Positions 1 through 6,065 of a stretch of 6,065 nt of DNA are shown here, piece by piece; positions within the stretch are counted from its first letter, which is position 1, and every line of letters begins with the position of its first letter. The notes beneath the pieces are model-generated. The model was not told where the DNA came from. It did no database searches and was given only the letters and a program-made list of their open reading frames with translations. Source of the DNA: Sedimenticola sp. (lineage in GTDB: Bacteria; Pseudomonadota; Gammaproteobacteria; Chromatiales; Chromatiaceae); contig JAUUYI010000147.1 in assembly GCA_030590525.1 (NCBI GenBank), positions 1 through 6,065 on the forward strand, read 5' to 3'. The position numbers and the translations under genes are program-made.

Positions 1-1
1 A

Positions 2-1756
2 GAGTCAATCGGCCCCTCTGCCACTCTGTTCGACGCACAGGCACTGTCCGAGGTGATGGATCACTCCCGAGGTTCCATCGGCATGTCTCCGCAGCGTCGG
101 CAGCGAGTGGAGCAGGCCCTGGAGACGTTGCGCCTCTATAGAGAGGAGCCGGTCCTGGTGCGCTTCGTGCATCTGGACGGGCTGGACAGCAAAAAGTTGC
201 TGGGCGACATTCCCGGCTTCGAGGCTACGTCGGCTGCAGACCCCTGCGTGTGCGCCAAGGAGCTGTTCGATCAGGAAGCGGCCCGGCTGGCAAAGATCTT
301 TGCCGCCATTCGTATCGCCCGGCTGGAGATCGAAGATCGCTATGATGAGTCGATCCACGACCCCTGGTTCGAGAACTTCAACTGGGAGGCCTTCTCCCGG
401 CAGGAGCTGCTGCTGGTGCCGGCAGTGATCGCCCTCGAGACCGCACAACGGGTGGCGGGAGAGTCGATGCCGGCCTTCTCCCGCCTGCTCAACTCGGGGC
501 GGCCGGTTCAGATCCTGGTGCGAGTGCTGGCTCACGCCAACCCCAGTCGGGACACCGAAGAGGAGCCGTTTGCCCATTTTCGCACCGAGCTGGGCTATCT
601 CGGTATCGCCCATCGTCAGGCGGTGGTGAGTCAGAGCTCTGCTGCCCGCCACGAGCATCTATTGCGGCAGTTCACCACGGCGCTGGACACGACCCGTACC
701 GGGCTGCACCTCATAAGTGTGGGGCTGCGTCCCACCGGACAGGATATTGGTCTCAACGGCTGGCTGGTGGCTGGTGCGGCGCTGGAAGGGAGGGTACACC
801 CCTTCTTTCGGATCAATCCGTCCGTCGGTGACAGCTTCGCCGACCGTATGGATTTCAGCGGCAACCCTCAGCCGGGGCAGGACTGGCCGGTACACTCATT
901 CAGCTATCTGGATGAAGCGAGTGAACAGGTCGATATTAAGCTTGCCTTCACCTTTGCCGACTACGCCCTGCTGATTTCCCGGTTGCATCGGCATTTCACC
1001 CCGGTACCGCTGATCTGCGAGAGTGACTCGCTGGTGCCGATGGCAGACTACCTGGCCATGCCGGGAGAGGAATCGGCGGAGAAGATCCCCTTCGTCTGGG
1101 CGGTCAGCGGGCAAGGCGAATTGCGTCAACTGGCGGTGACCCGCACCCTGGTGCATGCTTGCCTGGACCGGCTCAATTTCTGGCATACGCTGCAGGAGAT
1201 GGCGGGGGTCCGCAGCCGCTACCTGGAACTGGCTGTTGCCCGGGTCCGGGAGGAGATTACCGTGGAGGCAGAGGCGGAGCGCCAGCAGCTGATCGAGGCC
1301 CACGCCCGGGAGCAGGAGCAGGTGCGTACCGAGGCCGCGGCCGGGGTGATGGGGCGCCTCACCGAAGTGCTGATGAGCATGGACTTTACCAGTGGTGCCC
1401 TGCAGGTGCCGGCCGCGCCGGTGACCCCTGCAACCCCGGAACAGTCACTGGAGCCGGCAGCAGAATCTGAACCGGCCCCGGCGGTCGAGGAGGAGGACGA
1501 GCCGGTTGCTACCGATCCCTGGATCGACAGCGGCCTCTGTACCAGCTGCAACGACTGTCTGGTGATCAATCCCCAGGTGTTCGTCTATAACGACGATAAC
1601 CAGGCCTACATTGCCGATGCCGGTGCCGGCACCTATGCTCAGATCGTGGAGGCGGCGGTGATCTGCCCGGCCAAGTGTATCCACCCCGGTCAGCCCCTGA
1701 ACCCGGATGAATCAGGTCTGGAGGCGTTGCTCGAGCAGGCGGCGCCTTTCAATTGA
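2..1756 (+). CDS. PFOR domain VI-like protein with C-terminal single-cluster ferredoxin domain (5'-partial)
   Basis: The frame is open from the window edge to the TGA at 1754-1756 (584 codons), so the N-terminus is missing. A GTG at 53 and ATG at 56 exist, but there is no well-spaced ribosome site and protein-like sequence continues upstream, so I do not take them as the start. Numbering from nt 2, residues about 130-330 align by eye with the C-terminal half of PFOR domain VI, including a HPFFRINP segment matching PFOR 'WPLFRYDP'. The PFOR thiamine motifs (GDG, NTGGQ) and the late proximal-cluster cysteine are not present. Residues about 395-460 are charged and helical, and 468-505 form a Pro/Ala/Glu linker. 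A ferredoxin follows: C513, C516, C519 and C555-Pro, one [4Fe-4S] cluster, with Asn523 where a second-cluster cysteine would be. No membrane segment or signal peptide is visible. It lies 33 bases before the RnfB gene. The likely role is electron transfer in a PFOR-like complex. The ferredoxin call is firm, the domain VI homology is likely, and the physiological role is unknown. Confidence 0.8.
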   Translation, partial: ESIGPSATLFDAQALSEVMDHSRGSIGMSPQRRQRVEQALETLRLYREEPVLVRFVHLDGLDSKKLLGDIPGFEATSAADPCVCAKELFDQEAARLAKIFAAIRIARLEIEDRYDESIHDPWFENFNWEAFSRQELLLVPAVIALETAQRVAGESMPAFSRLLNSGRPVQILVRVLAHANPSRDTEEEPFAHFRTELGYLGIAHRQAVVSQSSAARHEHLLRQFTTALDTTRTGLHLISVGLRPTGQDIGLNGWLVAGAALEGRVHPFFRINPSVGDSFADRMDFSGNPQPGQDWPVHSFSYLDEASEQVDIKLAFTFADYALLISRLHRHFTPVPLICESDSLVPMADYLAMPGEESAEKIPFVWAVSGQGELRQLAVTRTLVHACLDRLNFWHTLQEMAGVRSRYLELAVARVREEITVEAEAERQQLIEAHAREQEQVRTEAAAGVMGRLTEVLMSMDFTSGALQVPAAPVTPATPEQSLEPAAESEPAPAVEEEDEPVATDPWIDSGLCTSCNDCLVINPQVFVYNDDNQAYIADAGAGTYAQIVEAAVICPAKCIHPGQPLNPDESGLEALLEQAAPFN

Positions 1757-1789
1757 TTACCATGGAGTCAATGCTGCCAGCCCTGAATC

Positions 1790-2656
1790 ATGGCAATACC
1801 CTCTGAACTGACCACCTTTCTGACCGCTCCGGCCATCATGACCGGCCTGGGTCTCTTCTTCGGGGTCATCCTGGCACTGGCCTATCGCCTGTTGCGGGTG
1901 GAGGAGGATCCCCGGCTGCAGCGTACCGAGGAACTGCTGCCCGGCACCAACTGCGGGGCCTGCGGGGAACCGGGGTGTATGCCTTTCGCCGAGGCGTTGG
2001 TGAAAGGGGTGGTGCAGCCAAGCGGTTGTACCGTGGCCGACGAAGAGACGATCGAGGCGATTGCCGAGTTTCTGGGGGTGGACGCGGGCGAGCAGGAGAA
2101 GCGGGTGGCTCGACTGCACTGCGCAGGGGGGCAGGGTCAGGCGTTCCAGATCGCCGAGTACCGGGGCTTCGAGAGTTGCCGGGCGGCGGCGCTGATCTCC
2201 GGCGGCGGCAAGGGGTGCTCCTGGGGCTGCCTTGGCCTGGGAGACTGTGAAGTGGCCTGCACCTTCGATGTCATCCAGATGAATGCCAATGGCCTGCCGA
2301 CAGTGGATTTCGAGAACTGCACCGCCTGTAGTGACTGTGTCGAGGCCTGCCCAAAGGATCTGTTCGAGGTGGTGCCCCTGAGTCAGAAATTATTCGTCCA
2401 GTGCAATACGCCGCTGGAGGGGGAGGCCGCCACCACCCTCTGCTCGGTGGCCTGTGATGCCTGCGGGCGTTGTGCCGCAGACGCAGTGCCGGGGCTGATC
2501 GAGATGGTGGAGAATCTGCCCCGGATCGATTACGGGGCCGGGCTTCCGATTACGCCGGTCGCCACTCAGCGTTGCCCCACAGGCGCTATACAATGGTTGG
2601 AACAGGGGCAGTTCGTGGAGGCCGCGGGTGAACGCAGGCGGGCGGTCGGCGAGTGA
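1790..2656 (+). CDS. rnfB: RnfB-type iron-sulfur electron transport protein (long form)
   Basis: This is a 288-residue protein with one N-terminal hydrophobic segment (about residues 9-33) that should anchor it in the inner membrane. Next comes the RnfB four-cysteine domain, C55-x2-C58-x4-C63-x16-C80, in the family context CGACGEPGC. Then comes the long-form RnfB ferredoxin pair, C143-x3-C147-x5-C153-x3-C157 and C177-x2-C180-x2-C183-x3-C187-Pro, enough for two [4Fe-4S] clusters. A further C-terminal unit keeps C222, C225, C228 and C262-Pro (one cluster) but lacks the four ligands of its partner; C205 and C218 also remain. RnfB passes electrons between soluble ferredoxin and the membrane Rnf (ferredoxin:NAD) complex. 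No other rnf gene is visible here, so this copy may serve the flanking PFOR-like proteins. ATG 1790 is the first start after an in-frame stop at 1784 and keeps the anchor intact. No clear Shine-Dalgarno precedes it, so coupling to the upstream gene is plausible. The family is confident; the partner is inferred. Confidence 0.9.
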   Translation: MAIPSELTTFLTAPAIMTGLGLFFGVILALAYRLLRVEEDPRLQRTEELLPGTNCGACGEPGCMPFAEALVKGVVQPSGCTVADEETIEAIAEFLGVDAGEQEKRVARLHCAGGQGQAFQIAEYRGFESCRAAALISGGGKGCSWGCLGLGDCEVACTFDVIQMNANGLPTVDFENCTACSDCVEACPKDLFEVVPLSQKLFVQCNTPLEGEAATTLCSVACDACGRCAADAVPGLIEMVENLPRIDYGAGLPITPVATQRCPTGAIQWLEQGQFVEAAGERRRAVGE

Positions 2657-2678
2657 ACGCCCTGTCAATCACGCCTTT

Positions 2679-2690
2679 TGGTGCGCACCA
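2679..2690. repeat. 12-base perfect palindrome at the start codon of the PFOR-like gene
   Basis: TGGTGCGCACCA reads the same on both strands and occupies the place where a ribosome binding site would be expected, ending on the A of the ATG at 2690. As RNA it could form only a 4-bp stem with a GCGC loop. A palindrome of this length is expected about once by chance in a window this size, so a role as an operator or translation control site is speculative. Confidence 0.3.
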
Positions 2691-5600
2691 TGTTCGATGA
2701 GATAACCATTCGTCTCTACCGTCGCCTGTTCGGCGCGCCTGCCACCGGGATTCCGGCGAATGGGGCAAATACGGTCCTCGATGGCAACACCGCGGTGGCT
2801 CTCACCGAAATGGGGATTTGTGACGCCGCCGCACTGGGTGGCACCTACCCTGCCACTGGCGCCGAGAGTGCCTGGCGCCAGGGGCTCGCAGGGCAGCCAT
2901 CCACCAGGGGCTCGAACACAGCGCCGATGATCCAGCAGGCTGAGGGCCCCAGAGGCGCTCTGGCAGCGGCCATCGGCCAGGCGATGGCAGGGCGGCGGTC
3001 CACAGCCTTCCTCTCTGGTCCTGACCTGGCGATTGCCCAGGATCTGCTCACCAGTGCGGCCGGCCACCACCTGCCGCTGGTAATTCACCTGGATAACCAG
3101 GTATTGCCGGCCCAGGGCATGGCACCGGGCAGTGGCCACGCGGCGCTTCATCTGGTGGCGGAGAGCGGCTGTTTCGTGCTGTTCGCCGCCACCGTGCAGG
3201 AGGCCGTGGATCTGACCCTGGTGGCCCGGCGGGTGGCAGAGAGTGCCCTGGTGCCGGGGCTCGTGGTGATGGATGGTGAGCAGACCGCCTTGTCGGCTCA
3301 GGAGGTGACGCTCCCTTCCGCGAACTTGCTGGAGAGCTTTCTGGGGAATGCAGAAGAGTCTGTTATCTCTCCTACTCCCGCGCAACAACTGCTGTTCGGC
3401 ACGGAGCGTATGCGGGTTCCCCGCTGGCACGATCTGGATCACCCCCTGCTGCAGGGCCCGTTGCAGCAACCCGGGGCATTTGCCCTGGGGGTGGCCGGCA
3501 ACAGGCCCTATTTTGTCGACCATCTGGATGGGTTGCTGGCGGAGGCGATGGAGCAGTTTGGCCGTCAGACCAGTCGCCGCTACCATAATCTGTCCCGTTA
3601 CCGGATGGAGGGGGCGACGCTGGTGCTGGTGGCACAGGGAGCGGCTGTGGAACTGGCACGAAGTGTCGCTGACCACCTGCGCCGTGCCGGCCGGCAGAAG
3701 ATTGGGGTGCTTGGCATCCGTGCCCTGCGCCCGTTTCCGGGTGGCGAGCTGGTCAGGCAACTCGCTGGCAGTAAGCGGGTGGCGGTCCTGGAGCGACTGG
3801 ATACACCACTGAGCGGGGATCCGCCTCTGCTGCGTGAACTGCGTGCCGCTTTGAGCCGCGCCCTGGATAACAGCCGTTTCGGTGCTGAAACCCATCCGGG
3901 ATACCCGGAGTTGGAGCAGCGGCGGCTGCCGCGGCTCTGCTCCGCCCATTACGGTATCGGTGGCCTGCCGTTGCGGGGGGCGGATCTGGTCGGTTACTGC
4001 CAACTCCTTCGGGAGCAGGCCCCGGCCCGCATCTATCTCGGGATGGAGTTCGACAGCACCTCCAATGTTCACCCGAAGCGCCAGGTCCTGCTCGATCAGA
4101 TACGCCGGGCTTACCCCGAGCTTCGGGATCTGGGTCTGCGGGAGCGGGAGCGTGTCACCGACCTACGACCGGAAGGGGCGCTGTCCCTGGCGATAAGACG
4201 CCTGCCTGCTCAGGGTGGCTCGGCACTGGTGTCGGAACTGGGTCTGCTGCTGCAGCGCCTGCTGAAGGGGCGGATCAGGACGGTCTCCGGGGCGGGTTGG
4301 GGTGATTGCGCCGAGTGGCTGACAGATAGATTGCTGCAATCGTCGGATGGTTATGCCATTCCAGTCGATGATCAACCACTGGATCTGGTGGTCGCCTGTG
4401 GTCTGCAACACCTCTCCGCTGCAGCCCTGCATCAGGGAGTGCATCCGGGTGGTGCCATGCTGGTGGAGGGCGCCCCGGACGATCGGCTGTTGTGGCAGGC
4501 AATGGGTGAGCGGTGCAGGGAAGCCATTCATCGGCACAGGCTGAAACTCTATCGGTTACCGGCAAAGGCGAGATCGCTGTTGCCAGCCATCGATGAGGGG
4601 GTGCCACAGTCAGAACTGGAGGACGCCCGCAGGGTGGGGGCGATATTCGCTCTGCTGCTGGCCGAAGGGCGAATCAATCAGAGCCGACGCCAGATTCTTT
4701 CCGCCTGGGGCGATGGCATGGGCCGGCTCGCCGGCCCGGAGCAGGAGGCATTGAAGGAGGCCTTCGAGTCGGGGCTTGAGTCATTGGTCAGGGTCCAGTG
4801 GCTCCAGGAGGATGAACTCTCCGAGGCAGTTGCCGGGCCGGGCTGGCGTGACGAGGCGCCGACGGTAGTGCGCCGGTTGGGTGGCCTGAAGCAGGGTCTC
4901 GGCAGTCTTCCCCGCTTCTGGGATCAGGTTGGCGTTCTCTATCGCAACGGGGAGTCTGCTGATCTCACGGTGGATCCCTTTCTCACACTGGGCGTGGTTC
5001 CGCCCCTGAGTGCTACCTTTCGGGATCTGAGCGATCTGCGCGATCGACTGCCTCGCTTCGATCCGGAGCGTTGCAGCGGCTGTGGGCATTGCTGGAGTGC
5101 CTGTCCGGACAGTGCTATCGGTGTGACCGCATTGACCCCGGGCGCCCTGCTGGAGAGCGGAATCCGTCTGGCCGGAGCGGATGCGGTACGACAGGTAGCT
5201 TCCAGGCTGGCCGCGCGCCTGAGCGCACTGGGGCGTAGTGGTGGCACCCAGGGGGGCACTGCAGGCGAGTTACTGCAACAGGCCTGGGAATGGTTACAGG
5301 AGAAAGCGCCACTGCCGGAGGCGCGACAGGCGGCGGTTGCGGCCGGGATCGAGGTGCTGCACGCGCGTATCGGAGAGCTGCCCCTCGCGGTGACCGATCC
5401 CCTGTTTCACTCGGGTGAGCAGGCGGCTAAGGATGGGGGTGAGCTGCTCTCTCTGGCGATCAATCCGGATGCTTGTAAAGGGTGTGGCATCTGCATCGCC
5501 AGTTGTACCGATGAGGCAATGTTTGCAGAGCCCCAGACGGATGAGCAGCTGGGGCGGGCGAGATGTATCTGGAGTATCTGGCAGGAGACACCGGACACCC

Positions 5601-6065
5601 CTTCCAGCGCCATCGAGCGGGTGGTGGCGGAGCAGGGCATGGACGGGATGTCCGCACTGCTGATGTCCCGCTACTGTAGCCTGGCCCTGGCGGGTGGTGA
5701 TGGGGCCGAAGCAGGGTCTGGCGAGAAGGTCGCCCTGCGTCTGGCTCTGGCTGCCGCTGAATACCAGCTGCAGCCCCGGTTGCACCGCTTCATAGGTGAG
5801 CTGGATGCAGTACACGATCGGGTCAACGAACAGATTCAGGGGATCCTGCACCAGGCACTCCCCACGGATGATCTGGAGCGGTTGTCGAAAAATCTGCAGG
5901 CGGTGAAGAGTCGTCAGGTGGATATCAGCACCCTGGTTCGGGGCAGTGAAGCGGGTGCGATCGACGTCGGGCGCCTCGAGCGGCTGGTGGAGTTGGCGCG
6001 GGAGCTGAAAGAGACCCACTGGCGCCTCTCCGAAGGGGATCAGGGGCTGGGGCGTGCCCGCTATA
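2690..6065 (+). CDS. PFOR (NifJ)-like 2-oxoacid:ferredoxin oxidoreductase family protein, domains I-V and start of VI (3'-partial)
   Basis: The frame is open from ATG 2690 to the window end, 1125 residues without a stop. The order follows PFOR: domain I (about 28-205: DGNTAVA, YPATGAES, TVQEAVDLTLVA), domain II (305-395: transketolase-C-like, with RALRPFP and VLERLDTP), a YGIGG...LGMEFD segment (420-455), a gamma-like domain III (495-655), a domain IV-like link (about 735-790) and domain V with two [4Fe-4S] motifs, C795-x2-C798-x2-C801-x3-C805-Pro and C929-x2-C932-x2-C935-x3-C939-Thr. Domain VI begins at about 980. True PFOR oxidises pyruvate with CoA and thiamine diphosphate and reduces ferredoxin. 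Here the domain I glutamate is displaced (E85, one position off), the substrate arginine appears to be Gln137, and the CxxCGE motif opening domain VI is absent. The two domain V motifs are about 124 residues apart, longer than the roughly 50 I recall for PFOR. The protein is cytoplasmic, with no signal or membrane segment. It starts 33 bases after rnfB without a good Shine-Dalgarno; GTG 2681 or TTG 2678 are possible starts. Family confident; catalytic activity doubtful. Confidence 0.87.
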   Translation, partial: MFDEITIRLYRRLFGAPATGIPANGANTVLDGNTAVALTEMGICDAAALGGTYPATGAESAWRQGLAGQPSTRGSNTAPMIQQAEGPRGALAAAIGQAMAGRRSTAFLSGPDLAIAQDLLTSAAGHHLPLVIHLDNQVLPAQGMAPGSGHAALHLVAESGCFVLFAATVQEAVDLTLVARRVAESALVPGLVVMDGEQTALSAQEVTLPSANLLESFLGNAEESVISPTPAQQLLFGTERMRVPRWHDLDHPLLQGPLQQPGAFALGVAGNRPYFVDHLDGLLAEAMEQFGRQTSRRYHNLSRYRMEGATLVLVAQGAAVELARSVADHLRRAGRQKIGVLGIRALRPFPGGELVRQLAGSKRVAVLERLDTPLSGDPPLLRELRAALSRALDNSRFGAETHPGYPELEQRRLPRLCSAHYGIGGLPLRGADLVGYCQLLREQAPARIYLGMEFDSTSNVHPKRQVLLDQIRRAYPELRDLGLRERERVTDLRPEGALSLAIRRLPAQGGSALVSELGLLLQRLLKGRIRTVSGAGWGDCAEWLTDRLLQSSDGYAIPVDDQPLDLVVACGLQHLSAAALHQGVHPGGAMLVEGAPDDRLLWQAMGERCREAIHRHRLKLYRLPAKARSLLPAIDEGVPQSELEDARRVGAIFALLLAEGRINQSRRQILSAWGDGMGRLAGPEQEALKEAFESGLESLVRVQWLQEDELSEAVAGPGWRDEAPTVVRRLGGLKQGLGSLPRFWDQVGVLYRNGESADLTVDPFLTLGVVPPLSATFRDLSDLRDRLPRFDPERCSGCGHCWSACPDSAIGVTALTPGALLESGIRLAGADAVRQVASRLAARLSALGRSGGTQGGTAGELLQQAWEWLQEKAPLPEARQAAVAAGIEVLHARIGELPLAVTDPLFHSGEQAAKDGGELLSLAINPDACKGCGICIASCTDEAMFAEPQTDEQLGRARCIWSIWQETPDTPSSAIERVVAEQGMDGMSALLMSRYCSLALAGGDGAEAGSGEKVALRLALAAAEYQLQPRLHRFIGELDAVHDRVNEQIQGILHQALPTDDLERLSKNLQAVKSRQVDISTLVRGSEAGAIDVGRLERLVELARELKETHWRLSEGDQGLGRARY

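Noticed and set aside
53..61. GTG 53 / ATG 56 as the true start of gene 1
   Set aside because: GAGG lies only 2 bases from the ATG, and the frame continues upstream with protein-like sequence to the window edge, so truncation by the window is more likely.
5..658. Minus-strand open frame of 217 codons opposite gene 1
   Set aside because: It is a shadow frame with His/Gln/Leu-rich composition. The plus strand encodes conserved protein throughout.
1757..1789. Gap between gene 1 and rnfB as a terminator or promoter
   Set aside because: There is no hairpin followed by a T run and no recognisable -35/-10 pair. It looks like a simple intra-operon spacer.
1771..1806. Tiny ORF (11 codons) overlapping the start of rnfB, with GGAG just upstream
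   Set aside because: The spacing of GGAG to ATG is only 3 bases and the peptide is featureless. It could be a coupling leader, but nothing supports that.
2669..4072. Long minus-strand open frame (467 codons) opposite the PFOR-like gene
   Set aside because: It is antisense to recognisable PFOR domains I and II, its translation is rich in Gln, His, Arg and Pro with no family pattern, and long antisense frames are expected in GC-rich coding DNA.
5696..5725. GGDGAEAG segment as a thiamine diphosphate GDG motif
   Set aside because: No Asn-Asn or NTGGQ follows at the usual 25-30 residue distance, and it lies too early in the fold, at the very start of domain VI rather than in its cofactor-binding half.
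5294..6019. Minus-strand open frame of 241 codons near the right edge
   Set aside because: It is a shadow of the plus-strand frame carrying the second [4Fe-4S] motif, and its translation has no recognisable domain.

Overview
The window is a GC-rich (by eye), strongly coding stretch in which every supportable gene lies on the + strand in the same reading frame. There are three genes separated by two 33-base gaps, so it reads as the interior of one operon. Both outer genes run off the window. Codon choice (CTG, GTG, GCC and GGC favoured) and the protein style suggest a GC-rich proteobacterium, perhaps a gammaproteobacterium, but nothing here fixes the taxon. No tRNA, rRNA, CRISPR array, insertion sequence, promoter or terminator was seen.

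Layout. (1) Positions 2-1756: the C-terminal 584 residues of a large soluble protein. Its body aligns by eye with the C-terminal (domain VI) half of pyruvate:ferredoxin oxidoreductase (PFOR/NifJ). It is followed by a charged helical stretch, a Pro/Ala/Glu-rich linker and a single-cluster ferredoxin domain. (2) Positions 1790-2656: a complete 288-residue RnfB-type iron-sulfur protein with an N-terminal membrane anchor, the RnfB four-cysteine domain and further ferredoxin-type cysteine sets. (3) Positions 2690-6065: the first 1125 residues of a PFOR-like protein. It has PFOR domains I, II, III (gamma-like), a domain IV-like link, domain V with two [4Fe-4S] motifs, and the beginning of domain VI.

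How they may work together. The outer proteins keep the PFOR domain order, but the residues that make PFOR an enzyme look changed. The thiamine diphosphate GDG...NTGGQ motif, the substrate arginine, the domain I glutamate and the cysteines of the proximal cluster are absent or shifted where visible. The electron-transfer parts are kept: both domain V clusters, an added ferredoxin domain and the RnfB-like membrane protein. My inference is an electron-transfer assembly built on a PFOR scaffold that docks to the membrane through RnfB, or an oxidoreductase of altered chemistry, rather than an ordinary pyruvate oxidoreductase. The visible part of gene 1 begins at about the point in the PFOR fold where the visible part of gene 3 ends. 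The two could therefore be halves of one split protein or two large paralogues flanking rnfB; the window cannot decide. Comparisons with PFOR and RnfB use remembered family sequences, not a database search.
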